DNA from: RPRB01 sp035501615
GTDB taxonomy: Bacteria > Myxococcota > Myxococcia > Myxococcales > Myxococcaceae
Reading direction: 5' to 3'
Length of the DNA: 64,000 bases
NCBI GenBank assembly: GCA_035501615.1
Contig: DATJVY010000019.1
Coordinates: forward strand, 1 to 64,000
The notes below the pieces were generated by a model. That model saw nothing but the letters and a program-made list of their open reading frames with translations, made no database searches and had not been told where the DNA came from. The first letter of the stretch is position 1; the number at the start of each line of letters is the position of its first letter. Position numbers and translations under genes: made by a program. Shown here in pieces: positions 16,558-24,665 of this stretch.

Positions 16558-17940
16558 TCAGAACGCCTCTCCGCACCCGAAGTAGAGCCCAAACGTCTTC
16601 TCGGCCACGGTGAGGTCCAGGGTGATGTTAGTCCGGGATTGCCGGTTCATCATGAATCTCAGCCCGATGCCCCCCGCCGGCCGGAGGTTCTGGAAGAGGT
16701 TCTCCCCCTGGTTGAAGAACCCGAGGTAGCTGACCGGGGCGCTGGAGAAGGTCTCCACGTTCGCGAAGACCACGCCCCCGAGCAGCCCGTTCCGGGTGAT
16801 GCGGAACCGGTACTCGACCTCGCCGTAGACCTCGGCCGTCCCCCGGAAGCGCCCCTGCACGTACCCGCGGCCGGTGCGGTTGCGTGCGTCCCAGCCGATC
16901 GCCGGGAGACCGAGGTAGGGGAGCTGCCCGGTCACCGTCGTCTGCATCAGGAACCAGAAGGCGAGCACGTTGCGGGGGATCGCCGGGTCGAGGCCGAGAT
17001 ACCCGCGGTACTCGAGCATGAGCACCGAGCTGTCCTTCGCGCTCCCGAGCCAGGTGGGGTTCACCTGGTACGAGATCGCGGCGTACATCCCCCGGTAGGG
17101 GTTGATGGTCGAGTCGCGGTTGTCCCAGAGGAGATTCAGGCTCACCCCCGAGATGTTGTAGTGCGAGGGGTTGAAGCCGAGCGCCTTGCTGTAGGCGTAG
17201 TGGCTGGTGATGACCGGCGGGTTGGCGTTCAGGTCGAGGAGCTTGTCCTCGATGGCGTAGTAGCGGTCGAAGGAGAATCCCGGGCCGATGTAGAACGCGT
17301 CGGTCCAGGCCTTCTTCAGGAAGTTCTCGCGGATCCGGATGAGGTTCATGTCCATCGGCTGGGCGCCCTGGACCGCCGTCGTCGTGCCGTAGCCGCTGAG
17401 CGTGAAGCCAGTGCTGATCGGCGTCTGCCCGGTCCCGAGACCGAAGGTGTCCTGGTTGAAGACCAGGAAGCGCCAGTCCCCCTGGAGCTGCCACTCGTTG
17501 TGCTCGAGCATCAGCACGCTGTTGATGCCGGAGAGCAGCTGGTTCTTGGTGGTGTAGAGGATGTTGGCCGAGACGTTGGAGATGGTCGTCGTCTTCGGAT
17601 CGCCCAGATAGATGCCGAGGATGGCCGCCGCCCCGACCAGCACTCCCTGGGTCGGGTTCGAGGCGATGACCGGGAGGATGGAGAGGAACGGCTTGTACGC
17701 CACCGGGGCGGCCTCGCCGGGCTCGGCGAGCCCGATCGCCGTGAAGAGGTCGGTCCCGTCCTGGTACGGCTCGCAGAGCCCCTGGTCACAGACCGAGCCG
17801 TAGCCGTGGCGCTCGGCGCAGGCGTGCGCGTCGGTGCAGGCGACAGGCTCCGGGGTCCCGCCGTCGACCGCGGTCTCGTCGGCGCGCGTCGCGGAAGGCA
17901 GTCCGAGGGAGAGGAGCAGGACGAGGGTCGGCAGGCGCAT
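16558..17940 (-). CDS. Omp85/surface-antigen-like outer-membrane beta-barrel protein with one Cys-rich module
   Basis: The roughly 460-residue protein has a signal peptide ending near TRADE. A short module with four cysteines spaced C-x5-C-x9-C-x4-C follows (residues about 35-60), then a long beta-barrel. Barrel signs are many aromatic-flanked strands, VSLNLLWDNRDSTINPYRGMY (the strand and NP-x-x-G motif of BamA/TamA-type barrels) and the C-terminal FMMNRQSRTNITLDLTV strand. No POTRA domain is visible, so it is not BamA itself. It may export or anchor the two proteins encoded downstream. Confidence 0.8.
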   Translation of the reverse strand: MRLPTLVLLLSLGLPSATRADETAVDGGTPEPVACTDAHACAERHGYGSVCDQGLCEPYQDGTDLFTAIGLAEPGEAAPVAYKPFLSILPVIASNPTQGVLVGAAAILGIYLGDPKTTTISNVSANILYTTKNQLLSGINSVLMLEHNEWQLQGDWRFLVFNQDTFGLGTGQTPISTGFTLSGYGTTTAVQGAQPMDMNLIRIRENFLKKAWTDAFYIGPGFSFDRYYAIEDKLLDLNANPPVITSHYAYSKALGFNPSHYNISGVSLNLLWDNRDSTINPYRGMYAAISYQVNPTWLGSAKDSSVLMLEYRGYLGLDPAIPRNVLAFWFLMQTTVTGQLPYLGLPAIGWDARNRTGRGYVQGRFRGTAEVYGEVEYRFRITRNGLLGGVVFANVETFSSAPVSYLGFFNQGENLFQNLRPAGGIGLRFMMNRQSRTNITLDLTVAEKTFGLYFGCGEAF

Positions 17941-18086
17941 CACGGCACCCCGGAGCCCGGGACGCCGACGTTAGCTGACCCGGCGGGGCCACCCGGGCTT
18001 TCTTCTCGTTGGGCCGAAGGCCTATGGCCAGAGGCGCACCTGGCGCGACCGGAAGGTCTACGGTTGCGCACCCAGGGAGGGCCCGC

Positions 18087-19271
18087 ATGAAGAGGACCCT
18101 TGAGGTGCACGATCACGACTTCTCGCTCGTGCTCGGTGGACCGCTGTACCAGCTCTTCCAGCGCGCGCACCTGAGCGGGCCTGCGCTGGAGCAGCTCGCT
18201 CGCCGCATCTGGGTCATCACCCTCGTCGCCTGGCTGCCGCTGCTCGTGCTCTGCATCGCGACCGGCCGGGCGGTGGGCCCGCCGAGCGCACTGCCCTTCC
18301 TCCGTGACATCGAGACCCAGGTCCGCCTGCTGGTCGCGCTCCCGCTCCTCATCGCCGCCGAGCTGGTCGTTCACGGCCGGACGCGGAGCGTGGTGGCCGA
18401 GTTCCTCGCGCGGGGGATCGTGCGCCCTGCGGACCTCCCCCGGTTCGACGCGAACATCGCCTCTGCGATGCGGCTCCGCAACTCGATCCCCCTCGAGGTC
18501 CTGCTGCTGGTCCTCGTCGCCACGGTGGGTCACTGGGTGTGGAGGAGCACCATCGCCTTCGGAGCCAGCAGCTGGTACGCCACTCCGGTCGACGGGCACA
18601 TGGAGCTGACCTCGGCCGGCATCTGGTACGCGGTGTTCGCCCTGCCGGTCACCCAGTTCATGCTGCTCCGCTGGTACTTCCGTCTGCTCATCTGGTTCCG
18701 CTTCCTCTGGAAGACCTCGCGGATGGAACTGCACCTGGTTCCCACCCATCCCGATCGCGCCGCCGGCCTGTCCTTCCTCGGGAAGAGCACCTACGCCTTC
18801 GGACCGCTGCTCTTCGCCCAGGGAGCGCTCCTCGCCGGGATCATCGCCACCCGGGTGCTCTACGGCGGCCAGAGCCTGCTGTCGTTCAAGATGGACGTCG
18901 TCGGTCTCATCGGCTTCTTCGTCCTCTTCCTCCTCGGGCCGCTCATGGTCTTCACTCCCCTCCTGTCGCAGGCGAAGCGCACCGGGCTCGCCGCGTACGG
19001 GAAGCTGGCCAGCGAGTACGTCACCGCGTTCGAGCAAAAGTGGCTCCAGTCAGCGCGCGGCGAGGAGCAGCTCCTCGGCACCGCGGACATCCAGTCGCTG
19101 TCCGACCTCGGGCAGAGCTACTCGATCATCCGCGAGATGAACCTGGTCCCGTTCGGGCTGCAGGACATCTCCCGGCTCGCGCTGGCGACCGCCGTGCCGC
19201 TGCTGCCGCTCACCCTGACCATCTTCTCGCTCGAGGAGCTGGTGACCCGGCTGCTGAAGATCGTCTTCTAG
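18087..19271 (+). CDS. Polytopic membrane protein, unknown family
   Basis: This 394-residue protein has about seven hydrophobic segments, including IWVITLVAWLPLLVLCIA, LLVALPLLIAAELVVHG, VLLLVLVATVGHWVW and VGLIGFFVLFLLGPLMVF. Conserved-looking polar stretches are LWKTSRMELHLVPTHPDRAAGLSFLG and SDLGQSYSIIREMN. The start was set at the ATG following GGGAGGGCCCGC. The family is not recognised with confidence. It is divergent from the Omp85-like gene and ends 1 bp before the convergent fabI stop. Confidence 0.72.
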   Translation: MKRTLEVHDHDFSLVLGGPLYQLFQRAHLSGPALEQLARRIWVITLVAWLPLLVLCIATGRAVGPPSALPFLRDIETQVRLLVALPLLIAAELVVHGRTRSVVAEFLARGIVRPADLPRFDANIASAMRLRNSIPLEVLLLVLVATVGHWVWRSTIAFGASSWYATPVDGHMELTSAGIWYAVFALPVTQFMLLRWYFRLLIWFRFLWKTSRMELHLVPTHPDRAAGLSFLGKSTYAFGPLLFAQGALLAGIIATRVLYGGQSLLSFKMDVVGLIGFFVLFLLGPLMVFTPLLSQAKRTGLAAYGKLASEYVTAFEQKWLQSARGEEQLLGTADIQSLSDLGQSYSIIREMNLVPFGLQDISRLALATAVPLLPLTLTIFSLEELVTRLLKIVF

Positions 19272-20051
19272 TCAGGCGACGATGTTCGCCCCGCCATCGA
19301 CGTACACCGTCCCTCCGGTGATGCGCCGGGCGAAGGGCGTGGCGAGGTAGGCGCAGGCGAAGCCGACGTCCATCGGGTCCACGAGCTCGCCGAGCGGGGC
19401 CCTCCGCTCCGCCTCGTTGAGGAGCAGCTCGAAGTCCTTCAAGCCCGAGGCCGCGCGGGTCTTCAGCGGCCCCGGGGAGATGGCGTGCACCCGGATGCCG
19501 CGCGGACCGAGCTCGTGGGCCAGATACCGGCAGGCTGCCTCGAGCGCGGCCTTGACCGGACCCATGACGTTGTAGCTCGGCACCACCCGGTTCGCGCCCA
19601 GGTAGCTCATGGCGAACATCGTCCCGCCGTTCTTCATCAACGGCACGGCCAGCTTCGCCATCCGGATGAACGAGTGGCAGGAGACGTCCATCGCCTTGGC
19701 GAAGCCCGCGGCGGAGCAATCGAGGAGTCCGCCCTGCAGATCCTCCTTGGGGGCGAAGGCGATCGAGTGCACCAGGCTGTCCAGACGTCCCCAGCGCTCC
19801 CGGATCAGCCCGAACACCGCCTCGAGCTGGCCGGGCGCCGCGACGTCCAGCGGCGCCGTGATGGTGGCCCCCACCTCGCGGGCCAGCGGCTCGACGTGGG
19901 GCCGCGCCTTCTCGTTGAGCCAGGTGACCGCCAGCTCCGCTCCCGCCTGGCGGAACGCCTTCGCGCAGCCGTAGGCGATGGACTGGTCGTTGGCGATTCC
20001 CACGACGAGGACCTTCTGGCCCTCGAGGATCGGACGGATGTTCTGGTCCAT
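19272..20051 (-). CDS. fabI: Enoyl-[acyl-carrier-protein] reductase (NADH)
   Basis: The 259-residue length is normal for FabI. It shows the atypical nucleotide motif VVGIANDQSIAYG, then LDSLVHSIAFA, and the active site Tyr150, Tyr160 and Lys167 in SYLGANRVVPSYNVMGPVK. FabI carries out the last reduction of each fatty-acid elongation cycle. It follows the DUF3141 gene by 20 bp on the same strand, an unusual pairing that may tie it to acyl or polyester metabolism. Confidence 0.96.
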   Translation of the reverse strand: MDQNIRPILEGQKVLVVGIANDQSIAYGCAKAFRQAGAELAVTWLNEKARPHVEPLAREVGATITAPLDVAAPGQLEAVFGLIRERWGRLDSLVHSIAFAPKEDLQGGLLDCSAAGFAKAMDVSCHSFIRMAKLAVPLMKNGGTMFAMSYLGANRVVPSYNVMGPVKAALEAACRYLAHELGPRGIRVHAISPGPLKTRAASGLKDFELLLNEAERRAPLGELVDPMDVGFACAYLATPFARRITGGTVYVDGGANIVA

Positions 20052-20071
20052 GGGCTCTCCTCCTCGATGGC

Positions 20072-22246
20072 TCAGGCGTTCGCCGCGTGCGTGGTGTCCG
20101 GGCGCTCGGGCGGACGGGCGTCGAAGAGCTGCTGGATCCGCGCCAGACGGCGGCTCCCCTCGGCGGAGAGCTTCCCGCGGGCGGCGATCATCCGGTGCAG
20201 CAGGTCCAGCGCGGCGCGCCGCTTCTCGGTGCTCCTCGGAAGGAGCGCCGGAAGGGTGGACAGGGCCTTCTCCTCGTCGAGCCGCACCAGCAGGAACTGC
20301 TCCTTGAGGATCCCCTTCAGCTCGGCGAGCGACCGGCGCACCTCCACCGGGCGAGCGGTCCGGAGCGCCAGGAACATCGAGTAGCCGCGCTCGTCCGCGG
20401 TGCCCTCCGCGAGTCGCACGTAGACCAGCGCCCGAACCGCGGCCTCCAGCATGCCGCCAGCCTCGAATCGCTTCTCCAGCGCGGCGCGCTGCCGATCCTC
20501 GAGCATCTCGCGAAGGAGGTCCCGCTCGGGCTGGTGCTCCCGGACCGCCTCCGGTCCGAACCCGGCCAGCGCCTGGAGGACGGGATTCCCGTAGACCGCG
20601 AGGAACACCGACTCGGTGAGCGCGTCCCGGGTCGCGCCGATGGCATCCAGGCTGGAGCCGATCCAGGAGGAGACGGCCCTCTCCACGCCGAGCAGCGGAT
20701 TGTTCGGTGAGGCGGCCTGTCGCCGGGCGCGCACCTGGGGAGCCAGGACCTTCACCGGCCAGAGGAACGGGTTGCGGTCGGACAGCATCGAGAACCGCAG
20801 CCGGCTCGGGTGCAGCTGGCGCAGCAGCCGGGCCACCGGCTCCTGGAACAGGGTGCGCACCACCGGCGAGGCCAGCTCCTGGTACAGGCTGCGGTTCGCC
20901 TCGGACACGCGCGCCACGGTGGCGAAGCGCCGCTCGTCCTCGGGAGGGTTGTGACCGAGCGCACGGATGTCGTCGAGCGTGCGGGCCTCGAGCCGGAAGA
21001 GGTATTTCCCATCGACGAGCTCGGGGTTCTCGGTGTCCTCGTCCACCTCGGTGATGACCGCCTCGTAGAGCCCGGGGGGCAGCATGTCGATCAGCCCCAT
21101 GCAGCTCGCGAACTCGCGGTGCTCCTTCGTCGCCACCTTGCCGGAGACGAAGATGCCGAGGTGACCGACGCTGTCGTGGAGCGTGTAGACGATGGTCTGG
21201 CCCGCGGCCTCGATCTCCTTCTCGGTCCGGTAGAGGTCGGTGACCCAGCCCAGCGCCTGCTGGGGCGGCGTGATGTCGTCACCCCAGGAGCAGAAGACGA
21301 CGATCGGCGACTTCACGTTGCGCAGGTCGATTCGCGTGCCGTCCGACGCCTGGAGCCCACCGGTGGAGAGCTTGTTGCCGACGAAGAGGTTGTCGGCGAT
21401 CCACTGCATCTCCCCGGCATCGAGGAGCACCGGGCTCCCCCACCAGGTCTCGAAGTCCAGGTAGCGGGGCGCCTCGGTGTCGATCTTCGAGTACAGGTTG
21501 TAGGCCTTCTTCCAGTAGGTGTTCGCCAGGTTCAGTGACTCGAAGTTGGCGATGAGGTGCGCGCCGTCGAAGATCCCGTGCCCCATGTCGCCGGCGAGCT
21601 TGGTGAGCCAGGTTCCACCGAGGAGGCCTCCGAGGTAGCGGAGCGGGTTCTTCCCCCGCACTCCGGCCCAGTACGAGAGCGGCGATCCGGCGAGCAGGAT
21701 GGGCCCGGTGAGCTCCGGCCGGAGCGCGGCCATCATCATGATCTGCCAGCCCGCCTGGCAGTTGGCGATCACCACCGGCCGCCCCTCCGCCTCCGGATGG
21801 CGGGCGTTCACCGTCTCCAGGAACGCGGCTTCGGTCCGGCACACGTCCTCGACGGTCTGACCGGGGACCGGCTCGGGGAGGAAGCCGATGAAGTAGCAGG
21901 CGTGGCCGGCGGCGAACGCCGCGCCGATCTCGCTGTCGTGCTTCATGCCGCCGATGCCGGGGCCGTGCCCCGCGCGCGGATCCACCACCACGAAGGGGGG
22001 CTTGGTGGGATCGATCTGCGTCCCCTCCGGAGGGACGATCCGCACGAGCAGGTAATTGGTGGGGCGTGGAAGTGTCCGACCATCGACGACGAGCTCGGAC
22101 TCGAACTCGAGGACGTGGGGGACATCCTTCCTGCTTTGCTCGAGATAGCGGTTTCCGCGCTGGCGCAGGGTGTCCAGGAGCAGCACCGACCGCTGCCAGG
22201 CGTCGAGCCAGTACTCCGGGACGGGACCGAGAGAGAAGGTCTTCAT
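20072..22246 (-). CDS. DUF3141 protein, PHA-synthase-like alpha/beta hydrolase
   Basis: The 724-residue product has a DUF3141/PhaC-like hydrolase core at about 80-430. It includes PPFVVVDPRAGHGPGIGGMKHDSEIG and a lipase-box equivalent with Cys163 (VIANCQAGWQ), as in PHA synthases where Cys replaces Ser. IVVFCSWGDDITPPQQALGW and DSVGHLGIFVSGKV supply likely Asp and His. A further 280 helical residues follow. I set the start at 22246, where GGAG sits nine bases upstream. DUF3141 proteins occur near polyhydroxyalkanoate genes, but the activity is not established. Confidence 0.87.
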   Translation of the reverse strand: MKTFSLGPVPEYWLDAWQRSVLLLDTLRQRGNRYLEQSRKDVPHVLEFESELVVDGRTLPRPTNYLLVRIVPPEGTQIDPTKPPFVVVDPRAGHGPGIGGMKHDSEIGAAFAAGHACYFIGFLPEPVPGQTVEDVCRTEAAFLETVNARHPEAEGRPVVIANCQAGWQIMMMAALRPELTGPILLAGSPLSYWAGVRGKNPLRYLGGLLGGTWLTKLAGDMGHGIFDGAHLIANFESLNLANTYWKKAYNLYSKIDTEAPRYLDFETWWGSPVLLDAGEMQWIADNLFVGNKLSTGGLQASDGTRIDLRNVKSPIVVFCSWGDDITPPQQALGWVTDLYRTEKEIEAAGQTIVYTLHDSVGHLGIFVSGKVATKEHREFASCMGLIDMLPPGLYEAVITEVDEDTENPELVDGKYLFRLEARTLDDIRALGHNPPEDERRFATVARVSEANRSLYQELASPVVRTLFQEPVARLLRQLHPSRLRFSMLSDRNPFLWPVKVLAPQVRARRQAASPNNPLLGVERAVSSWIGSSLDAIGATRDALTESVFLAVYGNPVLQALAGFGPEAVREHQPERDLLREMLEDRQRAALEKRFEAGGMLEAAVRALVYVRLAEGTADERGYSMFLALRTARPVEVRRSLAELKGILKEQFLLVRLDEEKALSTLPALLPRSTEKRRAALDLLHRMIAARGKLSAEGSRRLARIQQLFDARPPERPDTTHAANA

Positions 22247-22264
22247 GGCTGCTTGCTCCGTCGT

Positions 22265-22282
22265 CATGCGTGAAAACGCATG
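22265..22282. promoter_or_regulatory. Perfect 7-bp dyad, candidate operator
   Basis: CATGCGT (22265-22271) and ACGCATG (22276-22282) form a perfect inverted repeat around GAAA. It lies about 20 bp upstream of the DUF3141 start, in the gap before the divergent META lipoprotein. The symmetry and position suit a repressor such as a TetR or GntR member, but no such gene is adjacent. Confidence 0.45.
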
Positions 22283-22446
22283 CAAATCCGGCACCGTACG
22301 GGCTCCGGCCGAGTGCGCGGGGATCGTGGGGAGCCCATGCGTGGTCGGGCGCAACCCGGGGACGCTGCCTGCCATTCCGGCGCAAGACGTGCGCGCGGGC
22401 AGCGTCGCTCCCGCCGGGCTAGGGTCGGGGCTCCGGGAGGGTTCGC

Positions 22447-22887
22447 ATGAGAGAGCTGGCCTGGATGGGAGTGGGTGTGACGGCGCTCCTGCTCGGATGC
22501 GCGTCCGCGCCGCCGGCCCCGGCCGCGGGAGAGAAGACGGTGCCCGGTGCGCAGTACCTGCTCGGCTCGGAGTGGGAGCTGCGAGATCTCGGCGGCACGC
22601 CGGTTCTCGAGGACCACAAGCCCACGCTCGTCTTCCCTGCGGCAGGCGAGGTCGCGGGCAACGCCTCCTGCAACCGCTTCACCGGGCCGGCGGACGTCGG
22701 CGACGGGACGCTCCGGGTCGGCGCGCTGGCCAGCACGAGGATGGCCTGCACGCCGGAGGTGGACGTGCAGGAGAAGGCGTTCCTCGTGGCGCTCCAGAAC
22801 TCCCGGCGCATGGAGCTGGTGGGCGGCGAGCTGGTGGTGCACACCGAGAGCCTGGAGCAGCCGCTGCGCTTCCGCCGGACGCGGTGA
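22447..22887 (+). CDS. META-domain lipoprotein (HslJ-like)
   Basis: The 146-residue protein has a lipobox (LLGC, Cys18) and a META domain: LGSEWELRDLGGTPV, KPTLVFPAAGEVAGNASCNRFTGPADVGDGTLRVG, LASTRMACTPEVDVQEKAFLVAL. META/HslJ proteins are small envelope proteins linked in E. coli to novobiocin resistance and in other species to stress; their chemistry is unknown. The Asn-x-x-x-Asn-x-Cys-Asn-like core is preserved as GNASCNRF. Confidence 0.88.
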   Translation: MRELAWMGVGVTALLLGCASAPPAPAAGEKTVPGAQYLLGSEWELRDLGGTPVLEDHKPTLVFPAAGEVAGNASCNRFTGPADVGDGTLRVGALASTRMACTPEVDVQEKAFLVALQNSRRMELVGGELVVHTESLEQPLRFRRTR

Positions 22888-22912
22888 ACGGTCCAGGCAC
22901 CGAGGCAGGCCC

Positions 22913-23830
22913 GTGGCGGAGGTGACCATCGTCGGGGCCGGCGTGGTGGGTCTCACCACCGCGCTGGCGCTCCGGGAGACCGGGCACCGGGTCCGCATGC
23001 TCTCCGCCGAGCGGCCGGAGCAGACGACCTCGGCCGCGGCTGGCGCGCTCTGGTACCCGTTCGAGGTCGGGCCACCGGACAGGGTGAACCGGTGGGCGCG
23101 GACCACGCGAGAGTGGTTGCTCGGGCTCTCCCGCTCCACGCCCGAGGCGGGGGTCGACGTGGTGACCGCCCGCGAGTGCACGTCCGACGCGCGCCGCCCG
23201 TGGTGGGCCGGCGCGATCGAGGGGCTCCGGCTGGTGAGGGGCCCGCAGCCGGGTGGAGCGGTCCTGGCCTGGGAGTTCGAGGCGCCGAGGGTCGAGCCGG
23301 CGCTGCACCTCCCGTGGCTCGAGTCGCGGCTGGAGCGGCGGATCGAGATCGCCCGCGTCGAGCGGCTGGACGACGTGCCCGGGGACGTGGTGGTGAACTG
23401 CACGGGCATCGGCGCGCGCCGCCTCACCGGTGATCGCTCGCTCCGGGCGCTCCTGGGGCAGACGGTCGTGGTCGCTCCGGGCGAGGTGGACCCGCGGCGG
23501 ATGCACGGGGACGAGCGCGATCTCGGGGCGATGCTCTACGTCATCCCGCGGCGTACCGAGGTCGTCATCGGCGGATGCGCCCTCCCCTTCGACGGCGACG
23601 TTCCGCCGGCGCCGGACCCGGCCCTGCGTGCGGCGTTCCTCGAGCGGGCGCGGACGGCGGGATTCCGCCATGGACCGGTGCTGCGCGACGCGGTGGGCTT
23701 GCGGCCGGTGCGTCCGGAGGTCCGGCTGGAGCGGGTGGGCCGCATCGTGCACCACTACGGGCACGGCGGCGCCGGGTACACGCTCGCCCGCGGATCGGCG
23801 GCGGACATCCTCCCGCTGGTCGGGTCCTGA
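22913..23830 (+). CDS. FAD-dependent oxidoreductase, D-amino-acid oxidase family
   Basis: The 305-residue product starts with a dinucleotide fold, VTIVGAGVVGLTTALAL, then SAAAGALWYPFEV, which matches the DAAO flavin-binding region. A C-terminal block, VGLRPVRPEVRLE with HHYGHGGAGYTLARGSA, is the DAAO signature (G-L-R-P-x-R and H-N-Y-G-H-G-G-x-G). It probably oxidises a D-amino acid to an imino acid. The GTG start follows GAGGCAGGCCC, and it is 25 bp after the META lipoprotein. Confidence 0.9.
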   Translation: MAEVTIVGAGVVGLTTALALRETGHRVRMLSAERPEQTTSAAAGALWYPFEVGPPDRVNRWARTTREWLLGLSRSTPEAGVDVVTARECTSDARRPWWAGAIEGLRLVRGPQPGGAVLAWEFEAPRVEPALHLPWLESRLERRIEIARVERLDDVPGDVVVNCTGIGARRLTGDRSLRALLGQTVVVAPGEVDPRRMHGDERDLGAMLYVIPRRTEVVIGGCALPFDGDVPPAPDPALRAAFLERARTAGFRHGPVLRDAVGLRPVRPEVRLERVGRIVHHYGHGGAGYTLARGSAADILPLVGS

Positions 23831-23906
23831 GGGCGCGCCGGGAGGCCCGGGTGCAACTGGCGCCTTCCATCGCCGAGGAACGCCGGCCCGGTGCCGGCCC
23901 CCTCGT

Positions 23907-24665
23907 TCATGCCGACGGCCGCGGCCCCGTGCCGTAGGTCACCTCGACCAGCGTGAGCCCGTGCGCCGGCGCGGTCGGTCCGGCCAGCGTCCGGTCCTTC
24001 GCCGCGAGCACCTCGGCGACCCACTCCGGCGCGCGCCTCCCCCGCCCCACCTCGACCAGCGAGCCCACGACGTTCCGCACCATGTGCTTGAGGAAGGCCG
24101 TCCCCTCCACCTCGATGCGGAGGATGTCTCCCACCGGGAGCAGCTCGAGCTCCCGCAGCGTCCGCCGCGGGTGTGGCGCCTCGCAGTCGGCGGCCCGGAA
24201 GCTCGAGAAGTCATGGGTCCCCACGAGGGCCCTGGCCGCGAGCTGCATCGCCTCCACCTCGAGCGGAGGGAAGACCTCCCAGTGCGTCCGCCGGAGCAGG
24301 GGCGCCCGGCTCGGGCGGCGCGAGATCAGGTAGCGGTACCGCTTCCCGGTGGCCCAGCGGCGCGGATCGAAGTCGGCGGGGACCTCGTCGGCCGCGACCA
24401 CCGCCAGATCCACCGGGAGGAGATCCGACAGCCCCCGCACGTAGGCCTTCGCCGGCAGCACGCGCGGCGCGTCGAAGGCCACCACCTGCCCCAGCGCGTG
24501 CACCCCCGCGTCGGTCCGCCCAGCCGCAGCGGTGGTCAGCTTGCTGCCGAGGAGCTCGGCCAGCGCGGTCTCGAGCACCTCCTGCACGCTCCGCCCGTTG
24601 GGCTGGCGCTGCCAGCCCACGAACTCGGTCCCGTCGTACTCCAGCGTGAGCCGAACCCGGGGCAT
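23907..24665 (-). CDS. truA: tRNA pseudouridine(38-40) synthase TruA
   Basis: The 252-residue protein begins PRVRLTLEYDGTEFVGWQRQPN and carries catalytic Asp52 in GRTDAGVHALGQV. It also has DFDPRRWATGKRYRY, HDFSSFRAADC and FLKHMVRNVVGSLVEVG, all TruA hallmarks. It modifies the anticodon arm of several tRNAs. The ATG shares one base with the stop of the Ser/Thr kinase upstream, so the two are likely co-transcribed. Confidence 0.97.
   Translation of the reverse strand: MPRVRLTLEYDGTEFVGWQRQPNGRSVQEVLETALAELLGSKLTTAAAGRTDAGVHALGQVVAFDAPRVLPAKAYVRGLSDLLPVDLAVVAADEVPADFDPRRWATGKRYRYLISRRPSRAPLLRRTHWEVFPPLEVEAMQLAARALVGTHDFSSFRAADCEAPHPRRTLRELELLPVGDILRIEVEGTAFLKHMVRNVVGSLVEVGRGRRAPEWVAEVLAAKDRTLAGPTAPAHGLTLVEVTYGTGPRPSA

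Noticed and set aside
17979..18006. Intrinsic terminator between the Omp85-like and membrane-protein genes
   Set aside because: A CCCGG/CCGGG stem is followed by a pyrimidine-rich run, but both genes point away from it, so it would have nothing to terminate.
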